A stretch of DNA of 64,000 nucleotides from Lelliottia amnigena (lineage in GTDB: Bacteria > Pseudomonadota > Gammaproteobacteria > Enterobacterales > Enterobacteriaceae), in the NCBI GenBank assembly GCA_900635465.1, contig LR134135.1, forward strand, positions 4,407,443-4,471,442, written 5' to 3'. The notes beneath the pieces are model-generated. The model saw nothing but the letters and a program-made list of their open reading frames with translations. It was not told the DNA's origin and did no database searches. The position numbers and the translations under genes were made by a program. Below, piece after piece: positions 24,220 through 37,536 of the stretch (position 1 is its first letter; each line of letters begins with the position of its first letter).

Positions 24220-26088
24220 TTAAATCTCGACCTGCGTTCCTAATTCAATCACGCGGTTAGGCGGAATCTCAAACTGATCCGGCGCACGCAGGGCGTTACG
24301 TTGCAGAATAAGATACAGCTTGCCGCGCAGGCGCAGATACCATGGCCGTTTGCCGACAATCAGCGACTCGTGCGACATAAAGAACGAGGTCTCCATCATG
24401 CGACAGCTCAACCCTTCGAGACCGCAGCGGTGGAAGACCTCTTCCACATTCGGCGTTTCACGCCAGCCGTAGCTTGCGACTACGCGCCAGAACGTCGGGG
24501 ATAATTGTTCTATCTGCACGCGACGAACGTTATGCACGTACGGCGCATCTTCGGTACGCAGCGTCAGCAAAATCACGCGTTCGTGCAGCACTTTGTTGTG
24601 CTTGAGGTTATGCATCAGCGCAAACGGAATCACTTTCTGCGCACGCGACATATATACCGCAGTCCCTGGCACGCGCACCGGCGGTGATTTCTCCAGCGAG
24701 GCGATCATCGCCTCAAGAGAGTTACCGTGCTCATGCATGCGACGTAACAGGCGGAAACGCTCGCTTTTCCACGTTGTCATCACGATGAACATCACCAGAC
24801 CCAGCGTCAACGGCAGCCAGCCACCCGAGACGATTTTATCCAGGTTTGCCGAGAACAATGGCAAATCAATACACAGCAGCCCCACCAGAATCAGCGCCAC
24901 AAGGAACTTATTCCAGTGCCAGTTCCGATACGCCACGGTGGTCGACAGAATCGACGTAAGCACCATCGTCCCTGTGACGGCAATACCGTACGCCGCCGCC
25001 AGATTGCTGGAGTGTTCAAAGCTGACAATCACAATCACCACGGCAACGTAAAGCAGCCAGTTAATGAAAGGAATGTAGATCTGACCGGATTCCATCTCCG
25101 AGGTATGAATAATCCGCATCGGCGACAGATAACCCAGGCGAACCGCCTGACGCGTCAACGAGAACACCCCCGAGATCACCGCCTGAGATGCGATAACGGT
25201 CGCCAGCGTGGCGATAATCAACATCGGCACCAGCGCCCATTCGGGTGCCAGCAGGAAGAACGGGTTCTTGATAGCCTCAGGGTTTTTCAGCAGCAGCGCA
25301 CCCTGACCGAAGTAATTCAGTACCAGAGACGGCAGCACGACGGTAAACCACGCGAGGCGAATCGGCAGCTTCCCGAAGTGACCCATATCCGCGTACAGCG
25401 CTTCGACGCCGGTAATAGAAAGCACGACCGCGCCGAGGGCAACAAACGAAACGGTTTTGTATTCCAGGAAGAAATGAACCGCCCATGCCGGGTTAAGAGC
25501 CTGCAGCACTTCTGGATTGCCAATAATTCCGCGCAAACCCAGTGCCGCCAGGATCAGGAACCAGGCCAGCATAATCGGTGCAAACAGCTTACCGACAAGC
25601 CCGGTGCCATGTTTCTGAATCGCAAACAGCAGGGTCAGGACAACAATGGCGAGCGGAACCACCCACGTCTCCAGCTGCGGCGCGATAATCTCCAGCCCCT
25701 CGATCGCCGAAAGCACCGAAATCGCAGGCGTAATCACCACTTCCCCATAGAAGAAGCTGCCACCTATCAACCCGATGATCACCAGGAAAGAGGTCATTCT
25801 TGCCGACGTGTTACGCCCCGCCAGGGACATCAACGTCAGGATCCCGCCTTCACCGGCGTTATCCGCGCGCATGACGAAAGAGAGATATTTAAGCGAGACC
25901 ACCAGAATCAGCAGCCAGAAGATGAGTGACAAAAAGCCAAACACGGCGTCACGTTCGACACCAAAACCAAACTGACCGGACAGACATTCGCGAAGCGTGT
26001 AAAGCGGGCTGGTGCCAATATCACCGTAGACAACCCCAATCGCCGCAAGCGTTATAGCGCGTAATGATTGCTTATTATCAGTGCTCAT
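24220..26088 (-). CDS. kup: Low-affinity potassium transporter Kup
   Basis: K+:H+ symporter of the HAK/KUP/KT family, important under hyperosmotic and acidic conditions. 622 residues, the same as E. coli. About 12 hydrophobic segments fill residues 1-460, starting with the family motif [17 protein letters not shown] (residues 18-34). A cytoplasmic C-terminal domain (460-622) ends IELGTQVEI. Single gene, divergent from ravA-viaA, with its own terminator. Confidence 0.97.
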   Translation of the reverse strand: MSTDNKQSLRAITLAAIGVVYGDIGTSPLYTLRECLSGQFGFGVERDAVFGFLSLIFWLLILVVSLKYLSFVMRADNAGEGGILTLMSLAGRNTSARMTSFLVIIGLIGGSFFYGEVVITPAISVLSAIEGLEIIAPQLETWVVPLAIVVLTLLFAIQKHGTGLVGKLFAPIMLAWFLILAALGLRGIIGNPEVLQALNPAWAVHFFLEYKTVSFVALGAVVLSITGVEALYADMGHFGKLPIRLAWFTVVLPSLVLNYFGQGALLLKNPEAIKNPFFLLAPEWALVPMLIIATLATVIASQAVISGVFSLTRQAVRLGYLSPMRIIHTSEMESGQIYIPFINWLLYVAVVIVIVSFEHSSNLAAAYGIAVTGTMVLTSILSTTVAYRNWHWNKFLVALILVGLLCIDLPLFSANLDKIVSGGWLPLTLGLVMFIVMTTWKSERFRLLRRMHEHGNSLEAMIASLEKSPPVRVPGTAVYMSRAQKVIPFALMHNLKHNKVLHERVILLTLRTEDAPYVHNVRRVQIEQLSPTFWRVVASYGWRETPNVEEVFHRCGLEGLSCRMMETSFFMSHESLIVGKRPWYLRLRGKLYLILQRNALRAPDQFEIPPNRVIELGTQVEI

Positions 26089-26310
26089 AGACTAGTCTTT
26101 TCGTTGTAGAACAAATGTGTGCTGAGTCCCTTGGCCCACAAAAAGGCGCACAGTATGCACGATTAATCGCAAGATCGTATCCTTAAATGCAACCGTATTA
26201 ATTTAGCGCAAAGAAAATAGCGCCGGAGTTCAGTCTATTACCAGCCCAACCCGAAACGTCTATACTCGCATCAAATAGCTGCAACGACAGCGAAAGGACG
26301 CAAAACTATT

Positions 26311-27807
26311 ATGGCTCACTCACATTTATTAGCAGAAAGAATTTCCCGCCTCAGCAGTGCGCTGGAAAAAGGCCTTTTCGAGCGTAGCCATGCGATTCGC
26401 TTGTGTTTGTTGGCCGCATTGAGCGGTGAAAGCGTCTTTTTATTGGGCCCTCCCGGCATCGCAAAAAGCCTGATCGCCCGCCGCCTGAAGTTCGCCTTTC
26501 AAAATGCACGCGCCTTTGAGTATTTGATGACTCGCTTCTCCACGCCGGAAGAGGTGTTTGGCCCGCTGTCGATTCAGGCGCTCAAAGATGAAGGGCGCTA
26601 TCAGCGTTTAACGGCCGGTTATCTCCCCGAAGCCGAAATCGTTTTTCTGGATGAGATCTGGAAAGCCGGTCCCGCCATCCTGAATACGCTGCTCACCGCC
26701 ATCAACGAACGACGTTTTCGCAACGGCGCATTTGAAGAAAAAATCCCGATGCGTCTGCTGGTGGCCGCATCCAATGAACTGCCGGAAGCAGATAACAGCC
26801 TTGAGGCGCTGTATGACCGCATGCTGATTCGCCTGTGGCTGGACAAGGTGCAGGACAAATCCAATTTCCGTTCGATGCTCGTGAGCCAGCAGGATGAAAA
26901 TGAAAATCCGGTTTCGCCTTCGTTACAGGTGACCGACGAAGAGTATCAACAGTGGCAGCAGGATATCGGCAAGATAAAGCTGCCCGATTCCGTGTTTGAG
27001 CTGATCTTCATGCTTCGCCAGCAGCTGGACTTATTGCCGTCAGCACCCTATGTGTCAGACCGTCGCTGGAAAAAAGCCATTCGCCTGTTGCAGTCGAGCG
27101 CGTTATTTAGCGGGAGAGACGCCGTCGCCCCAATCGATCTTATCCTGCTGAAAGACTGCCTGTGGCACGATGCTGAAGGCATGAATCTTATGCAGCAGCA
27201 GCTGGACGTTTTGATGACCGGGCACGCGTGGGGGCAGCAGGCGATGCTTAATCAGCTGGGCGCTATCACTCAACGACGCATCCAGCTTCAACAGCAGCAA
27301 AGTGATAAAACAGCGCTTAAAGTCAGCCGCCTCGGCGGGATGTTCTCACGTAAACCTCACTATGAACTCCCCGCAGAACTGACAGAGACGTCGCTGACGC
27401 TTCTTCTGCAACAGCCGCTGAAACTCCACGATATGCAGGTGGTGCACATCACCCTGGAGCGCGAAGCGCTGGCGCAGTGGCTAGATAAAAGCGGTGAGAT
27501 CCGCGGGAAGCTAAACGGGATCGGTTTTGCGCAGATCCTGAATATGGAAGTGGATACCAGCCTGCATTTGGTGATCCGCGATGTCAGTCTGCAAGGATCG
27601 CGTCTTGCCCTGCCAGGCAACGCGGCCGAGAACGTTCCGGAAGAGATCAAACAGCAGTTGGAAGCGCTGGACACCGAGTGGCACCAGCAACATACGCGCT
27701 TCAGCGAGCAACAAAAATGCCTCTTTGTTCATAGCGACTGGTTGGGTCGTATCGAAGCCAGCTTGCAGGATGTCAGCGCGCAGATTAAACAGGCGCGTCA
27801 ATGCTAA
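26311..27807 (+). CDS. ravA: MoxR-family AAA+ ATPase RavA
   Basis: Hexameric regulatory ATPase that works with the VWA protein ViaA and, in E. coli, binds the lysine decarboxylase LdcI and influences respiratory complexes and aminoglycoside sensitivity. 498 residues with Walker A GPPGIAKS (46-53), Walker B VFLDE (111-115), sensor 1 around [20 protein letters not shown], and a C-terminal LARA-type extension. It overlaps viaA by 7 bases. About 220 bases separate it from the divergent kup. Confidence 0.96.
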   Translation: MAHSHLLAERISRLSSALEKGLFERSHAIRLCLLAALSGESVFLLGPPGIAKSLIARRLKFAFQNARAFEYLMTRFSTPEEVFGPLSIQALKDEGRYQRLTAGYLPEAEIVFLDEIWKAGPAILNTLLTAINERRFRNGAFEEKIPMRLLVAASNELPEADNSLEALYDRMLIRLWLDKVQDKSNFRSMLVSQQDENENPVSPSLQVTDEEYQQWQQDIGKIKLPDSVFELIFMLRQQLDLLPSAPYVSDRRWKKAIRLLQSSALFSGRDAVAPIDLILLKDCLWHDAEGMNLMQQQLDVLMTGHAWGQQAMLNQLGAITQRRIQLQQQQSDKTALKVSRLGGMFSRKPHYELPAELTETSLTLLLQQPLKLHDMQVVHITLEREALAQWLDKSGEIRGKLNGIGFAQILNMEVDTSLHLVIRDVSLQGSRLALPGNAAENVPEEIKQQLEALDTEWHQQHTRFSEQQKCLFVHSDWLGRIEASLQDVSAQIKQARQC

Positions 27808-29252
27808 CGCTGGATACGCTGAATGTGATGCTGGCTGTAGGAGAAGAAGGGCTGATCGAAGAGGTCGTAATCACCTTACTGGCTTCTCCGCAGCTGGCTG
27901 CTTTCTTTGAAAAATTTCCCCGAATTAAAAAGGCTGTTACCGACGACCTCCCGCGCTGGCGCGATAGCCTGCGCAGACGTCTCAAAGAGACAGAAGTCCC
28001 GCCTGAACTGACGGAAGAGGTGGTGTGCTATCAGCAGTGTCAGCGGTTATCCACACCACAATTCATTGTTCAATTGCCGCAAATTCTGACGCTGCTCGAT
28101 AAAGTTCACTCGCCTTATGCGGCTCAGGCCCGCAAGCTGGTAACGGACAACGCAACGTTTACCCCTGCGTTGCATACCCTGTTTTTGCAGCGCTGGCGGC
28201 TCAGTCTGGTGGTACAAACCACGTCCCTTAATCAACAGCTTCTGGAAGAAGAACGTGAACAATTGCTCAGTGAAGTTCAGGAACGCATGACGCTGACCGG
28301 GCAACTGGAACAGGTGCTGGTGGAAAATGAAAATTCTGCCGGACGTCTTTGGGATATGAGCGCGGGAAAAATCAAGCGCGGTGATTATCAGCTGATTGTG
28401 AAATACGGTGATTTTCTGACACAACAACCCGAACTCATGCAGCTCGCAGAACAGCTTGGTCGATCCCGAGAAGCCAAGTCCGTGCCGAAAAAAGACGCCC
28501 CGATGGAAACCTTCCGCACGCTGGTGCGCGAGCCCGCCACCGTACCTGAGCAGGTGGATGGATTACAACAGAGTGACGATATTTTACGTCTGTTGCCGAC
28601 CGAACTGGCGACGCTCGGCATCACCGAACTGGAATATGAATTTTACCGCCGGCTGGTGGAGAAACAGCTGCTCACCTATCGCCTGCAGGGTGAATCCTGG
28701 CATGAAAAAATCAGCCAGCGCCCGGTCATTCATCAGGATTTTGATGAACAACCTCGCGGACCCTTTATTGTCTGCGTTGATACCTCTGGCTCAATGGGCG
28801 GTTTCAACGAACAGTGCGCTAAAGCGTTTTGTCTGGCACTGATGCGCGTCGCCCTCGCTGACCGGCGTCGCTGTTTTATTATGCTGTTTTCCAGTGAAGT
28901 CGTGGGCTACGAGTTAACGGCTGAACAAGGTATCGAACAGGCGATCCGCTTTTTGAGCCAGCGCTTTCGCGGCGGGACGGATATCGCCAGCTGTTTTCGT
29001 TCCATCATCGAACGAATGCAGGGCGGAGACTGGTATGACGCCGACGCGGTAGTGATTTCTGATTTTATTGCCCAGAGATTGCCGGACGACGTAGTAGCAA
29101 AAGTGAAGTCATTGCAGCGAGATCAACAACATCGCTTTCATGCTGTGGCGATGTCTGCACATGGAAAACCCGGGATCATGCGCATTTTCGATCATATCTG
29201 GCGCTTTGATACCGGGTTACGTAGCCGTCTTATCCGACGCTGGAAACGCTAA
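27801..29252 (+). CDS. viaA: VWA-domain protein ViaA
   Basis: Partner of RavA. 483 residues as in E. coli; the C-terminal von Willebrand A domain contains the metal-binding MIDAS motif DTSGS starting at residue 327, followed by FRGGTDI and VVISDF. The N-terminal half is helical with long Gln/Glu-rich stretches ([17 protein letters not shown]). The start ATG lies within the last codons of ravA, indicating coupling. Its stop codon abuts the stop codon of the convergent asnA with no gap. Confidence 0.96.
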   Translation: MLTLDTLNVMLAVGEEGLIEEVVITLLASPQLAAFFEKFPRIKKAVTDDLPRWRDSLRRRLKETEVPPELTEEVVCYQQCQRLSTPQFIVQLPQILTLLDKVHSPYAAQARKLVTDNATFTPALHTLFLQRWRLSLVVQTTSLNQQLLEEEREQLLSEVQERMTLTGQLEQVLVENENSAGRLWDMSAGKIKRGDYQLIVKYGDFLTQQPELMQLAEQLGRSREAKSVPKKDAPMETFRTLVREPATVPEQVDGLQQSDDILRLLPTELATLGITELEYEFYRRLVEKQLLTYRLQGESWHEKISQRPVIHQDFDEQPRGPFIVCVDTSGSMGGFNEQCAKAFCLALMRVALADRRRCFIMLFSSEVVGYELTAEQGIEQAIRFLSQRFRGGTDIASCFRSIIERMQGGDWYDADAVVISDFIAQRLPDDVVAKVKSLQRDQQHRFHAVAMSAHGKPGIMRIFDHIWRFDTGLRSRLIRRWKR

Positions 29253-30245
29253 TTAAAGAAGAGAATCCACGCTCGCACGCACCTGCTGTGGCCATACACC
29301 ACACTGAACCTGGCCGATATGGGAAAGTTGCAGGAGCAACATCGTTAAACGAGACTGACCAATACCGCCGCCGATCGTCTGCGGCATTTCGCCGCGCAGC
29401 AGCGCCTGGTGCCACTCGAGTTTCAGGCGATCTTCATCACCCGTCACCGCCAGCTGACGCTTAAGCGCATCGGCATCCACGCGGATCCCCATTGAAGAAA
29501 GCTCAAACGCGTCTTCCAGAATCGGGTTCCACACCAGAATATCGCCGTTCAAACCCGCGCGTTCGCTTTCACCTGAGGTGCTCCAGTCATCATAATCCGG
29601 CGCACGAACGTCATGACGTTTGCCATCGGACAGTTTGCCCCCGATACCGATGAGGAATACCGCGCCCAGCTCTTTTGCGATCGCACGTTCCCGGCCTTTT
29701 GCATCAAGATCCGGGAAACGACTTAGCAGATCCTGACTGTGAATAAAGTGGATCGTGTCTGGCAGGAACGGTGCCAGACCGAATTCTTCACTGACGGCAG
29801 CTTCAGTCGCTTTAATTCCCGCATAAATCGCTTCTACGGTAGATTTCAGCGTACCGACATGGCGCTCGCCATCGCCCATCACGCGCTCCCAGTCCCACTG
29901 GTCAACATAGACAGAATGAATGGCTGTCAGGCGGTCTTCATCGGGGCGCAGGGCTTTCATGTGCGTGTAAAGCCCTTCGCCCGCGCTGAAGTCGTGTTGC
30001 CCTAACGTTTGACGCTTCCATTTCGCCAGTGAATGAACCACTTCGAACTGGGCATCTGGCAACGTTTTCACTTTGACCTGTACCGCTTTTTCGCAACCAG
30101 ACAGGTTATCTTGCGTTCCATCACCTAGGCGGCTGAGGATCGGTGCCTGAACTTCAATCAGGCCCAGCTTCTCTTCAAGCTGACGTGAAAAATGGGATTT
30201 AACGAAGCTGATCTGGCGTTGTTTTACGATGTAAGCGGTTTTCAT
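29253..30245 (-). CDS. asnA: Aspartate-ammonia ligase (asparagine synthetase A)
   Basis: Makes asparagine from aspartate, ammonia and ATP. 330 residues with the class-II tRNA-synthetase-like fold: [20 protein letters not shown] at the N terminus, [11 protein letters not shown], and [14 protein letters not shown] at the C-terminal motif 3. It is divergent from its activator asnC, as in E. coli. The 150-base intergenic region presumably holds the AsnC-controlled promoter. Its 3' end abuts viaA without an obvious terminator. Confidence 0.97.
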   Translation of the reverse strand: MKTAYIVKQRQISFVKSHFSRQLEEKLGLIEVQAPILSRLGDGTQDNLSGCEKAVQVKVKTLPDAQFEVVHSLAKWKRQTLGQHDFSAGEGLYTHMKALRPDEDRLTAIHSVYVDQWDWERVMGDGERHVGTLKSTVEAIYAGIKATEAAVSEEFGLAPFLPDTIHFIHSQDLLSRFPDLDAKGRERAIAKELGAVFLIGIGGKLSDGKRHDVRAPDYDDWSTSGESERAGLNGDILVWNPILEDAFELSSMGIRVDADALKRQLAVTGDEDRLKLEWHQALLRGEMPQTIGGGIGQSRLTMLLLQLSHIGQVQCGVWPQQVRASVDSLL

Positions 30246-30395
30246 TTTTATACTCCTGCGTCCTGTTGATATTGATTAAGCAACAAAAACGGGCATCAAT
30301 TCAATAATCCAACAACAAAAAGCCACGTTCACTTTTGATTCGATAAAATAAGACGCTAGAATAGAGTGATTACTCATTCTTCATAAGAAAAAACG

Positions 30396-30854
30396 ATGGA
30401 AAATTATCAGATCGATAATCTGGACCGCGGCATCCTCGAAGCATTAATGGCGAATGCGCGCACCGCTTACGCCGAACTGGCAAAACAATTTGGCGTTAGC
30501 CCCGGCACGATTCACGTTCGTGTAGAGAAGATGAAGCAGGCCGGGATCATTACCGGGGCGCGTATTGATGTGAGCCCTAAACAGTTGGGTTATGACGTGT
30601 GCTGCTTTATTGGCATTATTCTGAAAAGTGCGAAGGATTATCCGTCAGCGCTGGCAAGACTCGAGAGCCTGGAAGAAGTGACAGAAGCCTATTACACCAC
30701 TGGCCACTACAGCATCTTTATTAAGGTCATGTGCCGATCGATCGACGCCCTGCAACAGGTACTTATCAACAAGATCCAAACAATTGATGAAATTCAGTCC
30801 ACCGAGACACTGATCTCCCTGCAAAACCCGATCATGCGCACCATCCGCCCTTAA
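30396..30854 (+). CDS. asnC: Asparagine-responsive regulator AsnC (Lrp/AsnC family)
   Basis: Activates asnA when asparagine is low, and represses itself. 152 residues, as in E. coli: a winged helix-turn-helix (NARTAYAELAKQFGVSPGTIHVRVEKM) and a C-terminal RAM ligand-binding and oligomerisation domain (GYDVCCFIGIILKS to STETLISLQNPIMRTIRP). Followed by mioC with a DnaA box between them. Confidence 0.97.
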   Translation: MENYQIDNLDRGILEALMANARTAYAELAKQFGVSPGTIHVRVEKMKQAGIITGARIDVSPKQLGYDVCCFIGIILKSAKDYPSALARLESLEEVTEAYYTTGHYSIFIKVMCRSIDALQQVLINKIQTIDEIQSTETLISLQNPIMRTIRP

Positions 30855-30876
30855 CAGGGCATTTTAATCACCACAT

Positions 30877-30885
30877 TTTCCACAG
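30877..30885 (+). promoter_or_regulatory. DnaA box in the mioC promoter
   Basis: TTTTCCACA (one mismatch from TTATCCACA) followed by GGTAGATCC, in the same place as the DnaA box that represses mioC transcription in E. coli. Transcription from here runs into oriC. Confidence 0.7.
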
Positions 30886-30943
30886 GTAGATCCCAGCTCA
30901 CTCACAGCGTACAATGATCCCCTCTTTATATGAGCGAGCGATC

Positions 30944-31393
30944 ATGGCAGATATAACTCTTATCAGTGGCAGTACTCTTGGCGGCGCGGAATACGTTGCA
31001 GAACATTTGGCCGAAAAGCTCGAAGACGCTGGTTTTTCGACCGAAACGCTGCACGGGCCGTTACTGGAAGATCTCCCCACTGATGGGATTTGGCTGCTGA
31101 TCACGTCGACGCATGGCGCTGGCGACATCCCGGACAATCTGCAACCTCTCTATGATGAGCTACTTGAGCAGCAACCGAACCTGACCGCCGTACGTTTCGG
31201 TGCCGTGGGTATAGGTAGTCGCGAATATGACACGTTTTGCGGTGCAGTTGAGAAAGTAGAAGCCGCGATCAAGTCCTGCGGTGCAAAACAGATCGGTGAA
31301 ACACTGAAGATCAACATCCTCGATCACGATATTCCAGAGGATCCGGCCGAAGAATGGTTGGGTGAATGGAAAAATTTACTCAAAAACGATTAA
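30944..31393 (+). CDS. mioC: Flavodoxin-like protein MioC
   Basis: FMN-binding flavodoxin-family protein involved in biotin synthase electron transfer in vitro. Its transcription passes into oriC. Start at ATG 30944 (MADITLISGSTLGGAEYVAE, the FMN phosphate-binding loop SGSTLGGAE); an upstream in-frame ATG is rejected because the canonical N terminus starts here. 149 residues, near the E. coli length (147). Ends WLGEWKNLLKND just before oriC. Confidence 0.96.
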   Translation: MADITLISGSTLGGAEYVAEHLAEKLEDAGFSTETLHGPLLEDLPTDGIWLLITSTHGAGDIPDNLQPLYDELLEQQPNLTAVRFGAVGIGSREYDTFCGAVEKVEAAIKSCGAKQIGETLKINILDHDIPEDPAEEWLGEWKNLLKND

Positions 31394-31680
31394 AGATCAC
31401 GCGATCAGATGTGTATAAGTCTGGTTAAAAGCTTGGATTAAGCGGTAGTTATCCAATGTATAACGCTTGCTTCCTTTTTGAGCTGTGGATAAAGTCACGA
31501 TCTAACCCCAGCTTATACTGTCCAGGATCACCGATCATTCACAGCAAACGATCCTTTCTAACGTTATGATCTTCCTGATGAGATCCCGCTTATCCACAGA
31601 AACGTGCGATCCTAATAAGAGATCATAGTAAAACAGATCTCTAAATAAGAAGATCTTCTTTTTAATAGCCAGGATCCCAG
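31394..31680. other. oriC: Chromosomal replication origin oriC
   Basis: Lies between mioC and mnmG, as in E. coli. DnaA boxes: R1 TTATCCACA (31590-31598), R2 (31484-31492, reverse strand TTATCCACA), R3 TTATCCAAT (31449-31457), R4 (31410-31418, reverse strand TTATACACA). The DNA unwinding element next to mnmG has three AT-rich 13-mers ending in GATC on the forward strand: 31612-31624, 31627-31639 and 31643-31655. About 13 GATC sites occur within 290 bases, giving SeqA/Dam control. Compared with E. coli, R2 and R4 have exchanged their sequence variants. Confidence 0.95.
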
Positions 31681-31766
31681 TGCTTTCTCGAAAGACTAAA
31701 CTTGAGTAGAATCCACGGCCCGGGCTTAAATCCATTTTCAAACCGCTTTACGCAAGGCAGGAAAGC

Positions 31767-33656
31767 ATGTTTTATCAGGATCCTTTTGACGTCATCATCA
31801 TTGGCGGGGGTCATGCAGGCACTGAGGCCGCTATGGCCGCAGCGCGTATGGGTCAACAGACCCTGCTTTTGACACACAATATCGACACGCTGGGACAAAT
31901 GTCCTGTAATCCGGCGATTGGCGGCATTGGGAAAGGACACCTGGTAAAAGAAGTCGATGCCCTCGGCGGCTTGATGGCGAAAGCGATCGATCATGCTGGA
32001 ATCCAGTTTAGGATACTAAACGCGAGTAAAGGGCCGGCCGTTCGTGCCACCCGTGCTCAGGCCGATCGTGTGTTATACCGGCAGGCGGTGCGTACTGCGC
32101 TGGAGAATCAACCCAACCTGATGATCTTCCAGCAAGCGGTTGAAGATCTTATCGTTGAAAACGATCGGGTTGTCGGTGCAGTGACCCAAATGGGGTTGAA
32201 ATTCCGTGCCAAAGCGGTTGTGTTAACGGTGGGGACTTTCCTCGACGGCAAAATTCATATCGGTTTGGATAATTACAGCGGTGGCCGTGCTGGCGATCCG
32301 CCATCCATTTCGCTCTCCCGTCGTTTACGCGAGCTGCCGCTGCGTGTTAATCGCCTGAAGACCGGTACGCCGCCGCGCATCGACGCGCGCACTATCGATT
32401 TCAGCGTGCTGGCTCAACAGCAGGGTGACACGCCCATTCCTGTCTTCTCGTTCATGGGCAATGCTGCTCAACATCCTCGACAGGTGCCGTGTTACATCAC
32501 GCATACCAACGAGAAAACCCATGATGTGATCCGTAATAATCTCGATCGCAGCCCGATGTACGCGGGAGTGATCGAGGGGATCGGTCCACGCTACTGCCCG
32601 TCGATCGAAGACAAAGTGATGCGTTTTGCCGATCGTAACCAGCACCAGATTTTCCTGGAGCCGGAAGGCCTGACGTCCAACGAAATTTATCCGAACGGCA
32701 TCTCCACCAGCCTGCCGTTTGATGTTCAGATCCAAATCGTTCGTTCGATGCAGGGCATGGAAAACGCGAAAATTGTGCGTCCCGGCTACGCGATTGAGTA
32801 CGATTTCTTCGACCCTCGCGATCTGAAACCGACGCTGGAAAGCAAATTCATTCAGGGTCTGTTCTTTGCCGGTCAAATTAACGGGACAACGGGTTACGAA
32901 GAAGCCGCTGCCCAAGGGTTGTTGGCAGGCTTGAACGCCGCACGTTTTTCTGCCGAAAAAGAGGGCTGGGCGCCGCGTCGTGATCAGGCTTACCTTGGGG
33001 TTCTGGTTGACGATCTCAGCACCATGGGCACAAAAGAGCCGTACCGTATGTTTACCTCTCGCGCGGAATATCGTCTGATGCTGCGCGAAGATAACGCCGA
33101 TTTGCGTCTTACCGAAATGGGGCGTGAGCTGGGTCTGGTTGATGACGAACGCTGGGCACGCTTCAACGAAAAGTTGGAACGTATCGAAACCGAACGTCAG
33201 CGCCTGAAATCTACCTGGGTGAATCCGTTAGCCGAGTCCGTTGCCGAAGTGAATGCTCACTTAGCAGCGCCGCTCTCCCGTGAAGCGAGCGGTGAAGATC
33301 TGTTACGTCGTCCCGGCATGACTTACGAACAGCTGGTTCAGATGACGCCATTTGCACCAGGCCTCGACGATGCTGAAGCGGCTGAGCAGGTTGAAATTCA
33401 GATCAAATACGAAGGTTACATCGCGCGTCAGCAGGATGAGATCGAAAAACAGCAGCGCAACGAAAATACGCTGCTGCCAGAAATGCTGGATTACCGTCAG
33501 GTGACGGGGTTGTCTAACGAAGTGATCGCCAAACTTAACGATCATAAACCCGTTTCGATCGGTCAGGCATCGCGTATTTCTGGCGTTACACCTGCAGCCA
33601 TTTCCATTCTGCTGGTCTGGCTGAAAAAACAAGGTATGCTGCGCCGCAGCGCTTAA
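31767..33656 (+). CDS. mnmG: tRNA uridine-5-carboxymethylaminomethyl modification enzyme MnmG (GidA)
   Basis: FAD-dependent subunit that works with MnmE to modify wobble uridine 34 of several tRNAs. 629 residues as in E. coli. The FAD-binding [10 protein letters not shown] motif is at residues 13-22, the signature [20 protein letters not shown] follows, and the conserved C-terminal helical domain ends [15 protein letters not shown]. The start at 31767 follows GCAGGAAAGC, a good ribosome-binding site. mnmE, its partner, is in the same window. First gene of the mnmG-rsmG unit next to oriC. Confidence 0.98.
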   Translation: MFYQDPFDVIIIGGGHAGTEAAMAAARMGQQTLLLTHNIDTLGQMSCNPAIGGIGKGHLVKEVDALGGLMAKAIDHAGIQFRILNASKGPAVRATRAQADRVLYRQAVRTALENQPNLMIFQQAVEDLIVENDRVVGAVTQMGLKFRAKAVVLTVGTFLDGKIHIGLDNYSGGRAGDPPSISLSRRLRELPLRVNRLKTGTPPRIDARTIDFSVLAQQQGDTPIPVFSFMGNAAQHPRQVPCYITHTNEKTHDVIRNNLDRSPMYAGVIEGIGPRYCPSIEDKVMRFADRNQHQIFLEPEGLTSNEIYPNGISTSLPFDVQIQIVRSMQGMENAKIVRPGYAIEYDFFDPRDLKPTLESKFIQGLFFAGQINGTTGYEEAAAQGLLAGLNAARFSAEKEGWAPRRDQAYLGVLVDDLSTMGTKEPYRMFTSRAEYRLMLREDNADLRLTEMGRELGLVDDERWARFNEKLERIETERQRLKSTWVNPLAESVAEVNAHLAAPLSREASGEDLLRRPGMTYEQLVQMTPFAPGLDDAEAAEQVEIQIKYEGYIARQQDEIEKQQRNENTLLPEMLDYRQVTGLSNEVIAKLNDHKPVSIGQASRISGVTPAAISILLVWLKKQGMLRRSA

Positions 33657-33725
33657 GTCTATGATAATCGTTGCCCGGTCGCGTTGCGTTGGCCGGGCTA
33701 ACAATCCTCTCTACAGGTATTCGCC

Positions 33726-34349
33726 GTGCTCAACAAACTCTCTCGTCTGCTGGAACAGGCCGGCATTTCGCTCACCGATCACCAGAAAAACCAGCTGGTG
33801 GCGTATGTCGATATGCTGAACAAATGGAATAAAGCGTATAACCTTACGTCAGTACGCGATCCTAACGAGATGCTGATTCGCCATATTCTCGATAGCATTG
33901 TGGTTGCGCCTCATCTGCGCGGCGAGCGCTTTATTGACGTCGGGACTGGTCCGGGGTTACCCGGTATTCCGCTGTCTATTGTGCGTCCTGAATGCCACTT
34001 CACCCTGCTGGACAGCCTTGGCAAGCGAGTACGTTTCCTGCGCCAGGTGCAGCATGAGCTGAAGCTTGAAAATATTGAGCCGGTGCAGAGCAGGGTAGAA
34101 GCGTTTCCTTCCGAGCCTCCATTTGATGGCGTGATCAGCCGTGCTTTTGCTTCCCTCAACGATATGGTGAGCTGGTGCAAACATTTACCCGCGCAGGATG
34201 GCCGTTTTTATGCGCTTAAAGGGTTGGTTCCTGACGATGAAATCGCCCAGCTACCTGCGGGTTATAGCGTAGAGTCCATTGCTAAGCTTCAGGTTCCGCA
34301 ACTTGATGGTGAGCGTCATTTGGTGGTGATTAAACCAAATCATTTTTAA
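33726..34349 (+). CDS. rsmG: 16S rRNA (guanine-527-N7)-methyltransferase RsmG (GidB)
   Basis: SAM-dependent methyltransferase acting on G527 of 16S rRNA; its loss gives low-level streptomycin resistance. 207 residues starting with GTG or the equivalent frame at 33726 ([15 protein letters not shown], as in E. coli MLNKLSLLLKDAGISL). The SAM-binding motif I is [17 protein letters not shown]. It lies 69 bases after mnmG, with a small GC hairpin (GCCCGG/CCGGGC) between them. Confidence 0.97.
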   Translation: MLNKLSRLLEQAGISLTDHQKNQLVAYVDMLNKWNKAYNLTSVRDPNEMLIRHILDSIVVAPHLRGERFIDVGTGPGLPGIPLSIVRPECHFTLLDSLGKRVRFLRQVQHELKLENIEPVQSRVEAFPSEPPFDGVISRAFASLNDMVSWCKHLPAQDGRFYALKGLVPDDEIAQLPAGYSVESIAKLQVPQLDGERHLVVIKPNHF

Positions 34350-34959
34350 AAATGTATAAAAATGTGGAATTTGTGCTGTTCTTAGTGTGTTAAAAAACAG
34401 CACGGAAAAAAGATTCCCTTAAAGGCTGATTTAACCTGATTGTTACTTGGGGTTTTCCTGAAGTTAACGTAATCAGCGTTGTTCACCCAAAAGATAGTCA
34501 ACCACGAAAATATAAGCCTGCGAAAAGTCGGATTGAGTAACGACACGTTGATGTTAAATTTTTATTAAGAATGTCAATGAAAGGTTTTTGTTGTAGATAG
34601 GGTTGTTTTGAGAAAAGTTGCGTTAATTAACCTTTAATATCATAAAGATGAAATAATCTGATTTATGGATTTGATTAATATGACCTTATCGTAAATGTAT
34701 ATTTTGTGATCTCGTGCACGCTTTATCATCAACGTTTCCGAGCTGTTTGCCGTTTTGCATCCTGGCTCACTCTTTGATGAAAAGTTAAAAAATAGCGGTG
34801 GTGAAAAATTTTTAAACATTTATTCACCTTTTCGCTACTTATTGTTTGAATTCACGGGGGCGCACCGTATAATTTGTCCGCTTTTTGCTGCTTGACTCTG
34901 AGCCTTAAAGAACGTTTTATACGACACGCGACGTACCTCGAAGGGAGCAGGAGTTTAAC
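34350..34959 (+). promoter_or_regulatory. rsmG-atpI intergenic region with the atp promoter
   Basis: 610 AT-rich bases without a convincing gene. A hairpin with GTGCTGTT and AACAGCAC arms (about 34371-34403) may end the rsmG transcript. The main atp promoter is TTGAAT (34846-34851) and TATAAT (34868-34873), spacer 16, in a block (ACGGGGGCGCACCGTATAAT) that matches the E. coli atp promoter region. A TTGACT at 34892-34897 may be a second -35. I see no further feature in 34404-34840. Confidence 0.75.
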
Positions 34960-34962
34960 GTG

Positions 34963-36474
<1,512 letters not shown>

Positions 36475-36505
36475 TAAGCCACAGAAATTTAAGAGGTATT
36501 GTGCT

Positions 36506-36976
36506 GTGAACATGAACGCAACAATCCTCGGCCAGGCCATCGCGTTTATTCTCTTTGTCTGGTTCTGCATGAAGTATGTATGGCCGCCTTTAATGGCTGC
36601 CATCGAAAAACGTCAGAAAGAAATTGCTGACGGTTTGGCTTCTGCAGAGCGCGCTAAGAAAGATTTGGACCTTGCACAGGCCAACGCGACAGACCAGCTG
36701 AAAAAAGCGAAAGCAGAAGCTCAGGTCATCATTGAACAGGCTAACAAACGCCGTTCACAGATCCTGGACGAAGCAAAAGCTGAAGCAGAACAGGAACGCA
36801 CTAAGATCGTTGCACAGGCGCAGGCTGAAATTGATGCTGAGCGTAAACGTGCACGTGAAGAACTGCGTAAGCAGGTTGCGATTCTGGCTGTTGCTGGCGC
36901 CGAGAAGATCATCGAACGTTCCGTGGATGAAGCTGCTAACAGCGACATCGTGGACAAACTTGTCGCTGAACTGTAA
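36506..36976 (+). CDS. atpF: ATP synthase F0 subunit b
   Basis: Peripheral-stalk subunit. 156 residues: one N-terminal membrane helix ([20 protein letters not shown]) followed by a long charged right-handed coiled coil ([20 protein letters not shown] onward) that dimerises and binds delta. GTG start at 36506 after AAGAGGTATT, as in E. coli. Confidence 0.97.
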   Translation: MNMNATILGQAIAFILFVWFCMKYVWPPLMAAIEKRQKEIADGLASAERAKKDLDLAQANATDQLKKAKAEAQVIIEQANKRRSQILDEAKAEAEQERTKIVAQAQAEIDAERKRAREELRKQVAILAVAGAEKIIERSVDEAANSDIVDKLVAEL

Positions 36977-36990
36977 GGAGGGAGGGGCTG

Positions 36991-37524
36991 ATGTCTGAAT
37001 TTGTTACGGTAGCTCGCCCCTACGCCAAAGCAGCTTTTGACTTTGCTGTCGAACACCAAAATGTCGATCGCTGGCAGGATATGCTGGCGTTTGCCGCTGA
37101 GGTAACGAAAAACGAGCAAATGGCTGAGATGCTTTCAGGTGCTTTAGCACCAGAAACGCTTGCTGCGTCGTTTATCGCCGTTTGTGGCGAGCAGCTGGAC
37201 GCCAGCGGCCAGAACCTGATTAAGGTTATGGCTGAAAATGGTCGTCTACGCGTGCTCCCGGATGTTCTTGAGCAGTTCGAGCACTTACGTGCTCTCAGTG
37301 AAGCTACCGCCGAAGTTGAAGTAACCTCGGCGAACGAACTGAGTGAAGAACAGCTTGCGAAGATCACCGCCGCGATGGAAAAACGTCTGTCACGCAAAGT
37401 TAAGCTGAATTGCAAAATCGATAAGTCTGTAATGGCAGGCGTAATCATCCGAGCGGGTGATATGGTCATTGATGGTAGCGTACGCGGCCGTCTTGAACGC
37501 CTTGCAGACGTCTTGCAGTCTTAA
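36991..37524 (+). CDS. atpH: ATP synthase F1 subunit delta
   Basis: Connects the F1 head to the peripheral stalk. 177 residues starting [20 protein letters not shown]; the C-terminal part ends [14 protein letters not shown]. Close spacing to atpF (14 bases, with AGGAGGGAGG between) indicates efficient coupled translation. Confidence 0.97.
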   Translation: MSEFVTVARPYAKAAFDFAVEHQNVDRWQDMLAFAAEVTKNEQMAEMLSGALAPETLAASFIAVCGEQLDASGQNLIKVMAENGRLRVLPDVLEQFEHLRALSEATAEVEVTSANELSEEQLAKITAAMEKRLSRKVKLNCKIDKSVMAGVIIRAGDMVIDGSVRGRLERLADVLQS

Positions 37525-37536
37525 GGGGACTGGAGC

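Noticed and set aside
24916..25929. A 337-codon open frame antisense to kup
   Set aside because: Same low-complexity His/Gln/Arg composition opposite a membrane-protein gene; not a plausible protein.
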